Of a stretch of DNA of 64,000 nt, positions 36,572-45,108 are shown piece by piece; position 1 is the stretch's first letter; every line of letters starts with the position of its first letter. The stretch is from Halomontanus rarus (GTDB lineage: Archaea > Halobacteriota > Halobacteria > Halobacteriales > Natrialbaceae): assembly GCF_017357405.1 (NCBI RefSeq), contig NZ_CP071598.1, forward strand, positions 62,001 through 126,000, given 5' to 3'. The notes beneath the pieces were generated by a model. That model did not search any database. It saw only the letters and a program-made list of their open reading frames with translations, and was not told the origin of the DNA. The position numbers and the translations under genes were made by a program.

Positions 36572-37632
36572 CGGCGACGGACGAGTCCGGTCCCGCCCGC
36601 CCCGAGACCGCGGACTGCTTCTCGTCGTGGATCGACCCGGACAGCGGCGTCGAAAGCTACCTCCTCGAGGCCGACTCGCTCGGACTCGGTCCCACCCAAA
36701 CCGTCCCGTCGCCGCTCCCGAACGCGACGGTCGACGGACGGCTCTACTGGGTGTTCGGCGACGTCACCGACGGATCGCGGACGCTGACGGCGATCGACCT
36801 CGAGTCGGAGACGGTCCACCGCGTCGCCTCGATCGACCGGGACGCGCCGCTGCCCGCGATCGATCCGGCGACCGGAACGGTTCACGTCCTCGTCGACTCC
36901 TCGCTCGAGACCTACACGCCGCGGCTGACCGACGACGCCGCTCGCATCGAGCGTACGCGAACGGTCGACGCTGCCATCCTCGAGGACGCCGTCGCGGGAC
37001 TCACCCGATCCGCGAACGGCGACCGGATCGGCTTCGTCGCCGACGACGGCGAGACGCGACGGGTCGCCTCGATCTACCTCCCCGACAGCGAAGTCGATAT
37101 CTGGCACTCCGACACGGGCGACTGTGACGTCGTCCGGTTCAGTCCCACCGATCCGACGGTGTTGTTACTCGCACGCGAGTCGCCGCCGGCGTCTTCGGCC
37201 GACGCGTGGCTCGCCCGCGAGGGGCTCGGATCGCGACCGCTGGGGCCGCAGTTCCCCCGGCGACACCGGGCCTACTGGTGGCGTCCCGACGGGAGCGGGC
37301 TCTGGTACGTCGACCCGGATTCCGGCGTCGGAGTCCTCGACCTCGAGATCGGCCACCGGCGAACCGTCTGGGACGTTCCGGCGCGGACCGCCCACGCGAC
37401 CCACGACGGAGCGACGATCGCCGCCGCCGTCGTCAGCGAGGGTCGAACCGGACTGCGGGTGACCGACGGAACGGCGACGGTCGACGTCGTTTCTCCCCGC
37501 GAACACCGCGGCGATCGGCCGTGGCACCCGCATCCGACGTTCCTCGCCGGCGATTCCTCTTTGGGGTACACGACCCTCGTTCGCGACCGGCCGACGTTCG
37601 CCGTGACGCCGCGTTCCGAATTAGAACCGTGA
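36568..37632 (+). CDS. Divergent oligogalacturonate-lyase-like beta-propeller
   Basis: A 354-residue propeller protein without a signal peptide. It resembles the PL22 proteins at 22176 and 23464 in outline: WIDPDSGVESYLLE near the start, an S-P-T-D-P-x-x-L-L-x-A-R-E segment near 192 where they have SPTRPELLTYC, HRAYWWRPDGSGLWYVD near 232, and DRPWHPHPTFLAGDSSLGYTT near 312. The WHPHP pair matches the metal-binding SPHPHS motif, but the TYCxEGPW and GHEYW segments are not conserved. It may be a lyase with altered specificity or a non-catalytic relative. It is translationally coupled to a mini-ORF. It ends 12 bases inside the convergent binding-protein gene. Confidence 0.72.
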   Translation: MTATDESGPARPETADCFSSWIDPDSGVESYLLEADSLGLGPTQTVPSPLPNATVDGRLYWVFGDVTDGSRTLTAIDLESETVHRVASIDRDAPLPAIDPATGTVHVLVDSSLETYTPRLTDDAARIERTRTVDAAILEDAVAGLTRSANGDRIGFVADDGETRRVASIYLPDSEVDIWHSDTGDCDVVRFSPTDPTVLLLARESPPASSADAWLAREGLGSRPLGPQFPRRHRAYWWRPDGSGLWYVDPDSGVGVLDLEIGHRRTVWDVPARTAHATHDGATIAAAVVSEGRTGLRVTDGTATVDVVSPREHRGDRPWHPHPTFLAGDSSLGYTTLVRDRPTFAVTPRSELEP

Positions 37633-39693
37633 CCGCGAGGCGACGCGCTCGACCTCGTCGGCGCGCTGGATGCGCCCGTACCCGAGCGCAGCCCAGAGCC
37701 CGCTCGGGTGCAAGCCGCCCCCGGCGTGGCTCCACACCGAATCGTCGGCCGCCGGAATCCGCCAGCCGTCCGTCCGATGGACGATCCGCGGCCGCTCGAC
37801 CGTCAGCTCGAGTTTCGGCACCTGATAGTTGTAGATCCACGTGCAGATCCTCGCGTGCTCGAGTTTCTCCTCGGCCTCGGACGCGGCGGTGACCATCGTC
37901 GCGTGGTACAGGTACGGCCACTCCCGGAGCTCGCCGTCGGGTTCGCCCAGCGGCGGCGCGTCGACGGTTAGCGACCGTACTGCGTCGGTCTCCGCGGACT
38001 CGGACGTGATGCGCCCGTCCGACCCCGACGCTCCCGCCCGCTCGTCCCACTCGAGGTCGTCGGATTCGTCGGCGATTCCAGCGAGTTCCTCGCCCAAATA
38101 CACCGACTGCGGGGCCCCCTTCCTGTGGGTTGGCCGACGAACGATATCCGCCGTTCGGATCCGCCCGACGCCGGCCGCGTTCGGATTCGAGCGGGTCTCT
38201 CCGGTCGCGGCGAAGTAGCCGTAGTCCAGCCGATCCTGGTAGGTCGTCTCCTCGACGGCGACGAAGTCGGCGTCGACCCCGAACTCCTGAAGCTGGCTGG
38301 CGACCGACCGCTCGAGCGACGAGTCCTCGACCGTCGTCAGGAACTCGAGTTCGAACGGCTCGCCGTCCGGCGTTACCCAGGTATCTCCCTCTCGGGTGAA
38401 ATCGGCGCGCGAGAGCAGTTCGCGGGCCCGCTCTCGGTCCGTGTCGTACGGCCGTAACGTCTCGCGAAGGTCCGTCGGCACCCACCGCTCGGGGTGGCCG
38501 TCAGCGCCCGGAATCGACACGACGGCGTCCGTCGCCGGATTCAGGTTCTCGACGACCTGCGACCGGTCGATGGCGTACTGCAAGGCGGCCCTGACGTCCC
38601 GCTCCCAGAGGTGGAAGGCCCCGTGGTTGACCGCCAGCGCGGTCAGGGACTCGGTGGGACCCGGAAACGACTCGAACTCCGACGGGAGGTCCTCGAGAAC
38701 GGTCTCGGTGATGTCGGCCCGCATCGCCCCGTCGACGTCGCCGGACTGGACGGCTCGGAGCGGCCCGTTCGGATCGTCGGAGAACCGCCAGACCACCTCG
38801 TCGTAGGTCGCACGGTCCGCGAACGGGTGGCGCTCGTTGACCGTGAAGTGGAGGTTGCCGGCGTCTCGCCGGTAGGGGTACCAGAGGCCGCTGAACGCGG
38901 CCTCCCAGCCCTCGCCGTCGTACTCCTCCTCGAGGTGGATCTCCACCTCGGGACCGTTCCGTCCCGTGACGTCCCAGATCCCCTCGAGGGCGTCGACGAC
39001 CGCCTCTCGCGTCGCCTCGCTCTCCCACGGATCGTCCTCGTACGCCCGTCGAAAGTCGGTCCAATAGTCCTCGTAGTACCGTTTCGGTCGGCTCCCGAGG
39101 TACGTGTTCAGGAAGAACAGGGGGCTCTCGACGAACTCGAACTCGCCGGTCACCGTCACCGTCCGCTCGTCCCACTCGACGTCCGTGATGGCCTCCCAGG
39201 CCGACCGGGGAGTCGTCTCCCCGTCTCGAATCTCGGGGACGGGAGCCATCCACGACGACCCCGCTCGGTACATGGTCAGCCACCGCCCGATATCCGCGCC
39301 GGTGAGCGACTCGCCGGTGCTCCACTCGAGGCCCGATCTGAGCGTGATCGAGACGCTCTGGGCGGTCTCCTCGAACGCCTCCGCGAGGACGTACTCGGGT
39401 TCGCCCGTCTCCGGGTCGGGCACGAATCCCACGTCGAACGCGAACGACCCGAGATGCCCGCCGGGCGTGCCGAACTCGAGGCTTTCGACGTTTCCGTGGA
39501 TCGTCGTCTGCCACACCTCTCCGTCGACGTCGAGGTCCTGCGGTCCGTTTGCTTGCCCGTCGACACAGCCCGCGACTCCCGCGAGGCCGCCCGCTGCGAC
39601 CGCGCCGAGCAGGCGTCGACGGCTGACCGGCGACTCGCCCAGACCCGTTCCGGCGGCCGTCGACCGTTCGTCTCGAGTGCGCGAGCCGTTCAT
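37621..39693 (-). CDS. ABC transporter substrate-binding lipoprotein, family 5
   Basis: A 690-residue Tat lipoprotein: RRRLLGAVAAGGLAGVAGC gives lipobox Cys43. Family-5 features include LEWSTGESLTGADIGRWL near 120-137, RDVRAALQYAIDRSQVVENLNP near 370 and DTWVTPDGEPFELEFLTT near 435. The ligand is probably an oligosaccharide or peptide. The ATG at 39691-39693 lies about 29 bases after a TATA-like GCATAACG. Its last 12 bases overlap the end of the convergent PL22-like gene. It shares layout with the binding protein at 45109 (EWPYLYH vs EYPVVS near the C-terminus), so they are paralogues. No transporter core adjoins it. Confidence 0.87.
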   Translation of the reverse strand: MNGSRTRDERSTAAGTGLGESPVSRRRLLGAVAAGGLAGVAGCVDGQANGPQDLDVDGEVWQTTIHGNVESLEFGTPGGHLGSFAFDVGFVPDPETGEPEYVLAEAFEETAQSVSITLRSGLEWSTGESLTGADIGRWLTMYRAGSSWMAPVPEIRDGETTPRSAWEAITDVEWDERTVTVTGEFEFVESPLFFLNTYLGSRPKRYYEDYWTDFRRAYEDDPWESEATREAVVDALEGIWDVTGRNGPEVEIHLEEEYDGEGWEAAFSGLWYPYRRDAGNLHFTVNERHPFADRATYDEVVWRFSDDPNGPLRAVQSGDVDGAMRADITETVLEDLPSEFESFPGPTESLTALAVNHGAFHLWERDVRAALQYAIDRSQVVENLNPATDAVVSIPGADGHPERWVPTDLRETLRPYDTDRERARELLSRADFTREGDTWVTPDGEPFELEFLTTVEDSSLERSVASQLQEFGVDADFVAVEETTYQDRLDYGYFAATGETRSNPNAAGVGRIRTADIVRRPTHRKGAPQSVYLGEELAGIADESDDLEWDERAGASGSDGRITSESAETDAVRSLTVDAPPLGEPDGELREWPYLYHATMVTAASEAEEKLEHARICTWIYNYQVPKLELTVERPRIVHRTDGWRIPAADDSVWSHAGGGLHPSGLWAALGYGRIQRADEVERVASRSRF

Positions 39694-39874
39694 TCGTGGG
39701 TCGTCGGTAGGCTCGGGGTCGTTATGCCTCTTGTGCTCTCGATGCCTCGTACGGACCGCTGTCACTGTTTACCGGTGCAACCGTAGATGGTCTGTCGCTC
39801 CGGAAATGACGTACAACGGACCGTCTCACCGTCGATTCCGCGCCTCTCGAGGGTCGTGTACTCGGATCGGTTCG

Positions 39875-40489
39875 TCACTCGTCGGTTCGCTGGTGGTGTT
39901 CTTCTTCCTCTTCCGCATCCCCCTTCCCTTCTACCTCCGACTCACCCGTCTCCGTCGCGCTCGTCTCGAGGAACTCGACGGCCTCGCGGACCTCCGTCGG
40001 GTTCATGTTCAACGTGACGTCCGCGAAGAACGTCATCGCCGCGTCGTCGCGCTCGGATTCGACGATGATGTACTGCCTGCTCGATTCGTCGTCCAGATAG
40101 ACGCCTTCGACGTCCGCGAGGGGGACCTCCCACAGTTCGTCGCTCCTGCGCCCGCCCATGACGAACAGCACTCGTCGGGTCGAGACCACGACCTGTAACT
40201 CGCGAGACGGGTGTTCTCTGGCGAGCGTCTCCGCTTCGTCGCTGATCATGAGATCACCGCCCCGGAAGACGTACTCCGGTCGCTCGCCCTCCTCGAGGTA
40301 GGCGGTGAGCGGATAGGCGCTCCTGTCGTGTTCGTTCGAGAGGACCTCCGTTGTGACCCGGTCGCTTCTGGCTTCTGCCGCGAGTTTCTCGACGTCGACG
40401 TCGGCGTTCGGGTTCGCGTCGGCCGCCCCCTCGAGCCGACCCGCCGGGTTCGGCCGACCGAGCAGCCACGAGACGAGCCCCAGAATCAT
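39875..40489 (-). CDS. Hypothetical protein with a PH-like domain
   Basis: A 204-residue soluble protein. The N-terminus MILGLVSWLLGRP is short and hydrophobic. The middle (about 60-175) reads as a bacterial PH-type domain: YLEEGERPEYVFRGGDLMI, LQVVVSTRRVLFVMGGRR, WEVPLADVEGVYLDDESSRQYIIVE and an end helix TEVREAVEFLETSA. It ends in a Glu-rich tail. Such domains often sit on membrane-associated proteins of unknown role. The ATG at 40487-40489 is preferred to 40519 because of the distance from a TATA-like CGATACAT near 40524. Confidence 0.68.
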   Translation of the reverse strand: MILGLVSWLLGRPNPAGRLEGAADANPNADVDVEKLAAEARSDRVTTEVLSNEHDRSAYPLTAYLEEGERPEYVFRGGDLMISDEAETLAREHPSRELQVVVSTRRVLFVMGGRRSDELWEVPLADVEGVYLDDESSRQYIIVESERDDAAMTFFADVTLNMNPTEVREAVEFLETSATETGESEVEGKGDAEEEEEHHQRTDE

Positions 40490-40803
40490 ATCTACGTGTA
40501 CGGTCTCGACCCGTCCCAATCAATGTATCGCGTCGGGTCCCCGTCGTGATCGCCTGAAGTTATCGTCGTTACTGAAACTCACTGTACACCTGATCGCACA
40601 GTATTCGTGCGATCAGGCGTGCGGTGACCGTCAGTTGTTATTACGGTCGACTACGAGACCGAGACCGAGACCGAGGACGAGTACGAGCACAAGCGCGAGT
40701 GCGAGTGTTCACCGACGATCCGTGAAGACGTAGCAATCGCTCGCTCATCTAGACGAGGGAAACCTTCCAAACATTTATGTAGATGACGGCAGCAGATTGC
40801 GTC
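40490..40803. other. Divergent intergenic region with long hairpin
   Basis: This 314-base gap carries promoters for both flanking genes (near 40524 on the minus strand and CATTTATG at 40770-40777 on the plus strand). It also holds the 49-base inverted repeat at 40579-40627 and a GAGACC triplet repeat near 40653-40671. No gene was seen. Confidence 0.55.
40579..40627. repeat. Long inverted repeat, copy 2 of the dispersed motif
   Basis: The left arm (40579-40599) is the CACTGNNCACCYGATCGYAC motif. The right arm (40607-40627) is its inverse with about 17 of 21 matches. The inner 11 bases CCTGATCGCAC / GTGCGATCAGG pair perfectly around a 7-base loop. A stable hairpin or a dimeric protein site is possible. 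Confidence 0.6.
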
Positions 40804-41466
40804 ATGTTTCGCCAAGTCGCAGCATACATGGACAACAAAATAGAGCGGCGCCTCGACCGCCGCGGATTCAGCCTCGAGGCGGTTCTCGTGTTCGTTTGTG
40901 GCCTTCTGGGCTCGATCGGATTCGCGTACATCTGGATGACGACGACCAACGAGGTCTCGGACTTCGGCGACGGACTCACCTACGAGTTCATCGCGTCGAC
41001 GATCGCGCCGCTTCTCCTCCTGTTCGGGTTGTGGATCTGGTACACGGTCGGCGCGCACCTCCTCGCGAGTCACTTCCGCGGACGAGGACCGATAATCCGC
41101 CTGTTCAGGACGACGGCGTGGGCGCTCATCCCGGTCGGCATCTGGTATCTCATCCGCTCGATCGTGATCGTCGTCCTGTTCTTCTCCGTCGACATCCCGG
41201 AGAACCCGTCGCAGGAGGCCCCCGGTATCGGCGCGAGCGCGACGCACGACTACATCCTGGGCCTCGGCCTCGAGGACCCGATCTACATCGGGACGTTACT
41301 CCTCGGCGTCGCCTTTACCGTCTGGAGCGGGTACCTCCTCTCGACGGCGGTTCAGCGGTCGAAAAACATCGAGCAGGGTGATGCACGGAAGGTTGCAGGC
41401 GTGCTCTCGGGTGCCTTCGCACTCTATCTCGTCTGGAGCGCCCTCGGTTACGCCGGTATCGCCTGA
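40804..41466 (+). CDS. Yip1-like multi-helix membrane protein
   Basis: A 220-residue membrane protein with about five helices (AVLVFVCGLLGSIGFAYIWM, IASTIAPLLLLFGLWIWYTV, AWALIPVGIWYLIRSIVIVVLFF, YIGTLLLGVAFTVWSGYLL, VAGVLSGAFALYLVWSALGY). The layout and the R-x-x-AWALIP segment resemble the Yip1 domain family of haloarchaea. Function is unknown. ATG 40804 lies about 28 bases after CATTTATG and is preferred over the ATG at 40783, which is only about 9 bases from that box. Confidence 0.72.
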   Translation: MFRQVAAYMDNKIERRLDRRGFSLEAVLVFVCGLLGSIGFAYIWMTTTNEVSDFGDGLTYEFIASTIAPLLLLFGLWIWYTVGAHLLASHFRGRGPIIRLFRTTAWALIPVGIWYLIRSIVIVVLFFSVDIPENPSQEAPGIGASATHDYILGLGLEDPIYIGTLLLGVAFTVWSGYLLSTAVQRSKNIEQGDARKVAGVLSGAFALYLVWSALGYAGIA

Positions 41467-41738
41467 AGCGCGTCGTCGCTGGCCTCGACCTCGACCTCGA
41501 CGTTCGACGGGTCGACCGAACGCGCCCGTTCCTACACTGACGACTCTCGCGTCGCCGACCCGAATCCGTTGCTCTTCTCGTCGTGACGACTCTTCCGTTC
41601 GAAATCGCCTTGCTCGAGCGCCCGTCTCGTCGTTTCCGTCTCGCCGCCGAGAGATCGGGTCGGGTCGGATGGAGGTCCGTCCCGGTCCGAACAACGGAAA
41701 AGACTAACTAACGACCCCCGGAACAGGGCTGACATACA

Positions 41739-42749
41739 ATGGTACACACTGCGATCATCGGTTTGGGGGGTTTCGGAACCAATCTCGCACACCGGATTTC
41801 CGACCATCCCGACGCGACCATCGCCGCCGCCGTCGACGTCAACCGAGACAACCTCGAGCGGGCGGCCGACACGTTCGACCTCGACGACGAGATTCTTTTC
41901 ACCGACGCCGCGACGATGTACGACGCGTCGACGCTCGACGCCGTCGTCATCGCGACGCCGCCGGCGTTCCACCTGCAACAGATCCGCGACGCGTTCGACC
42001 GGGGGCTCCACGTCCTCTGTGAGAAACCCGTCGTGATCGATCTCGAGGAGGCCCACGAGATCGCCGACCTCGCCGAGAGCACGGATCTGACGCTGATGGC
42101 CGGTTATCAGCGCCACCTCGATCCCGCGTTCCGCGAGGGGTACGAGCGGTGGCACGAGGGAGACGCCGAACCGACGTTTATCACCGGCGAGCTCACGCAA
42201 GACTGGTCCCACCACTTCGAGAGCGGGACCAACTGGCGGACCGACCCCGAGATCGGCGGTCGCGGTCACCTCTTCAGCGTCGGGACCCACGTCGTCGAAT
42301 CGATCCTCTGGATGACCGGGCTGACGCCGACGCACGTCGCCGCCGAGATGGAGTTCTACGACGACGACGAACGGATCGACATGCAATCGTCCCTGACGGT
42401 TCGGTTCGACAACGGGGCGGTCGCCTCCCTCGCGGATTCGGCGACCGTCGTGACCGAACGAGAGCGGATTCGCATCTGGGACGAAGACGGAGCCCTGCAA
42501 CTCAACGCCAGAGACTGGGGCCGACCGACGCTGACGACACTCGACACCGAGGGGACCGAAACCGTCCGCGACGTCGACCACGAGGGGGCCGAGGGGAAGT
42601 TCGAGGCGTTCATCCGCGCGATCGAAACCGGCGAGGAACCGCCGGCGACGGTCGACGACGTCCTCCGGGTGACCGCCCTCCTCGACGCCGCCTACGAATC
42701 GGCCCGAACGGGCGACCGCGTGGCCGTCGATCTCGAGGTCGAGTCGTAA
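41739..42749 (+). CDS. Gfo/Idh/MocA family sugar oxidoreductase
   Basis: A 336-residue NAD(P)-dependent dehydrogenase. The N-terminal Rossmann fold has AIIGLGGFGTN (residues 5-15), then VVIATPPAFH near 69 and the family motif EKP at 95-97 (CEKPVVI), whose lysine takes part in catalysis. The C-terminal half is the family alpha/beta domain with GGRGHLFSVGTHVVESILWMTG, carrying the histidine usually near the substrate. The substrate is probably a sugar or inositol derivative; the pectin context is suggestive only. A TATA-like ACTAAC near 41706 gives a very short leader. Confidence 0.9.
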   Translation: MVHTAIIGLGGFGTNLAHRISDHPDATIAAAVDVNRDNLERAADTFDLDDEILFTDAATMYDASTLDAVVIATPPAFHLQQIRDAFDRGLHVLCEKPVVIDLEEAHEIADLAESTDLTLMAGYQRHLDPAFREGYERWHEGDAEPTFITGELTQDWSHHFESGTNWRTDPEIGGRGHLFSVGTHVVESILWMTGLTPTHVAAEMEFYDDDERIDMQSSLTVRFDNGAVASLADSATVVTERERIRIWDEDGALQLNARDWGRPTLTTLDTEGTETVRDVDHEGAEGKFEAFIRAIETGEEPPATVDDVLRVTALLDAAYESARTGDRVAVDLEVES

Positions 42750-43087
42750 CGTCGTCTCGACCGAGTCCACGTCCGATCCGTATCTTCGAACCGTTCGTAA
42801 TCGCGTTCGGTGGGACGTCGAAACGTACCGTTATCTGAAACCGACTCCCGTGCGTCGTTTTTCGACACGGCGATCGGATTTCGGTCACGCCCTTTATTTG
42901 ACGGTTACAGGTGTACGATTGTAACCTACCCGTTTGTTTGGATCAGTCTCGCGTACATTCCCGTCGGTAGCCCTTTTCGCTGCTAGCTGAGTCCTACAGT
43001 TCTCTCGGACCATCCGAACGACTGTCGGTCGGGAACTCCAGGACGGTCGAACGAACCGCGGCTCCCGAAAAACGACTGTAAATGGGG
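42750..43087. other. Convergent gap with a palindrome
   Basis: This 338-base gap between two convergent genes holds a 24-base semi-palindrome at 42903-42926, an AT-rich stretch before it (CCCTTTATTTGACGG) and no gene that can be supported. Confidence 0.55.
42903..42926. repeat. Semi-palindrome related to the TTACAA...TTGTAA element
   Basis: The arms GGTTACA and TGTAACC are perfect inverses. Inside, TTACAG-N8-TTGTAA has the same geometry as the exact repeats at 19395 and 47807, with one arm base and the spacer changed. Confidence 0.45.
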
Positions 43088-44791
43088 TCAAACGTGCGGA
43101 TCTTCGGTTCCGTCAGCAGCGTACTCCTTCCAATTGCCTTCGTACCCTCGGCGACCGAGATTTGCTTGCGGTCGGTCGACGATGTAGTCCAACGTGACCG
43201 CTTCTCCCGGATCGGTGCGCCATTCCACGACGAGTTCCCACGCGCTCGCTTCGGGATCCCATTCGAAGTACTCGTCCCACGAGAAGCGAGCGTCCGGTGC
43301 TTCTCGTGGTTTCGCACGCAACTCGAGCGTTACGTCTTCGCGGGGTGAAATTTCGGTCACCCGCGCGGCAACGTCTTCACCGGGCGAGAGCGTCGTTGTA
43401 CCCGAGGCGATGCCCGCACCGATATTGCCGACGACGGCCGTACTCGACGACGCGACTGATATGATTTCCTCGGTGCCACCGTCCCGGACGTCGTTGTCGA
43501 CGAACTGGTTGTTGAACGCGGTTTCTCCCGACTCTCGAATGGCGTACGTCTGCGTTCTCTCGTCTTCCGGTCTGCTATCGAATATTCTGACGTTACTTAC
43601 CGTGATTCCTTCCGTCGGGACGTTAAAGGGGAACGTCTCCTGTGGATATCCGTGGATTCGAATTGCCTCGCCGCGGCAGTTCTTGATGACGCCGCCGGAG
43701 ATGCTCACGTCCGTGGACAGTGTGGCGAATATCCCGCTGTCGGTCGAGCCTTCGATATTGACCTCGCCGAACGACGCGTTGTGTGCCGTGATCAGCATCA
43801 GGCCTTTTGCGCCGCCACGACTAACGACCTGTCCGACGGAGACGTTGTGACAGAAGTTCGCCAGGCGGACGGTCGCGTAGGTCGAGGGATGGCCCGGATC
43901 GAAACCGACGACGCTGTTAATCGTTGCGTCGATCGTGTGGTTCATATTGAGGCCGCCGTTGGCCGGATCGTTGGCGATGAGCGTTCCCGCCTGGAAACGA
44001 TCGACCCCGTTGGTTTCGAACGCGTGATGGCCCGAGTTCTCCACGTACCCGGAGTCGATTTGGACGTCCGAGCTGCGGCGTTCGCTCTGTCCGTATTCGT
44101 CGATTCGGACTCCTAAACCTACCTCGCCGGCGTTTTCGAACGCGATGTTAATATCCCCGAGGTGGACGTTATCGACACTCTGCAGCCAGAGGCCGTACCG
44201 CGGATTCCCAACCAGATTGAAGTTCGGAATGTCGATGTGTTCTGCGTCCCTCGCACGAACGAAAAACAGGTTTTCCCCTTCGTCTTCGACACGAAGCGTC
44301 ACCGGTACGTCGAGAATCGTGTAACTGGGAATTTCCAGTTCGAATATTCCCTCGTCGTCCGGAAACGGACCGAGGGTTCCAGGAGACGCGATTACCACCT
44401 TCTCTTTCGAGGTCCGCCCGTCAGTGAGGCTCTCGAGAGCGGCATTTATGACTTCGAGCATCTCTTCGCCGGCGGCGACCTCGTCGTGCGGACCATCGGC
44501 GTGAAAGACACCCTCCTCGTCTTTCCAGACCACACGATCGGCGTTCCGCGCGGCCGTATGGACGTTCTCGAGTTGAGCCGACCCGAGATTTCGAAGGTCG
44601 TGACCCTGTGCATCGACGTTCTGATTCCACTTTCGCTCTGGTTCTTTCGTTTCTGCGTCCCCTGTTTTCGCGTTCGTGCTTCCGGACACGATTCCAGTAG
44701 CGCCACTCGCACCCAGGAGGGCTAATGCCGTCCGTCGTGTGAAGGTCAATTCTTCCGTTTTGTCGTCCGCTTCGATGGGGTCTGGTGTCAC
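43088..44791 (-). CDS. Tat-exported right-handed beta-helix protein, paralogue without lectin domain
   Basis: A 567-residue exported protein. The Tat signal FTRRTALALLGASGATG precedes the same N-terminal module as the protein at 13773 (KWNQNVDAQGHDLRNLGSAQ through LTDGRTSKEKVV). A beta-helix follows (about 140-450) with matching landmarks: GHHAFETNGVDRFQAGTLIA, SVGQVVSRGGAKG, ISGGVIKNCRGEAIRIH and ITVSNVRIFDSRPEDER. It ends at YIVDRPQANLG plus about 24 residues, where the paralogue continues into a ricin-type domain. No catalytic set is recognised. The start is GTG at 44789-44791, about 25 bases after GTATTTTT, so probably leaderless. Confidence 0.82.
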   Translation of the reverse strand: MTPDPIEADDKTEELTFTRRTALALLGASGATGIVSGSTNAKTGDAETKEPERKWNQNVDAQGHDLRNLGSAQLENVHTAARNADRVVWKDEEGVFHADGPHDEVAAGEEMLEVINAALESLTDGRTSKEKVVIASPGTLGPFPDDEGIFELEIPSYTILDVPVTLRVEDEGENLFFVRARDAEHIDIPNFNLVGNPRYGLWLQSVDNVHLGDINIAFENAGEVGLGVRIDEYGQSERRSSDVQIDSGYVENSGHHAFETNGVDRFQAGTLIANDPANGGLNMNHTIDATINSVVGFDPGHPSTYATVRLANFCHNVSVGQVVSRGGAKGLMLITAHNASFGEVNIEGSTDSGIFATLSTDVSISGGVIKNCRGEAIRIHGYPQETFPFNVPTEGITVSNVRIFDSRPEDERTQTYAIRESGETAFNNQFVDNDVRDGGTEEIISVASSSTAVVGNIGAGIASGTTTLSPGEDVAARVTEISPREDVTLELRAKPREAPDARFSWDEYFEWDPEASAWELVVEWRTDPGEAVTLDYIVDRPQANLGRRGYEGNWKEYAADGTEDPHV

Positions 44792-45108
44792 GTCACAATC
44801 AACAGGTAATACCCAAAAATACGTTTTTAATTATATCTTATACGTACCACCATTCCTAATGGCCATCTCGGTTTGAAGGGATCGTTTCGAAGAGTACTCG
44901 AGGCGAGAGCCGTTCCATCGTCGCCGCCGATGGTCACTGCACACCCGATCGTACGTCCGTCACTCACGTACGATTACGAACACGAAGGGCGAACTCACCA
45001 TCACTTTCGGCACACTCGTTCGATGGGAACTCGATCGAAAAACGGCCGTCGGTTCGAATGGACGGTTCGGCGGTGAAATCGAAACCAGCGCGGAACGAGC
45101 TGGTCCGG
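44792..45108. other. Intergenic gap with a hairpin
   Basis: This 317-base stretch holds the promoter of the beta-helix gene near 44815 and an AT-rich tract upstream of it. It also holds the hairpin at 44934-44974, about 135 bases beyond the stop of the binding-protein gene. No gene is recognised. Confidence 0.55.
44934..44974. repeat. Hairpin, copy 3 of the dispersed motif
   Basis: Bases 44934-44954 match CACTGNNCACCYGATCGYAC preceded by T. ATCGTACGT (44948-44956) and ACGTACGAT (44966-44974) form a perfect 9-base stem with a 9-base loop. The outer arm does not pair, unlike copy 2. Confidence 0.5.
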
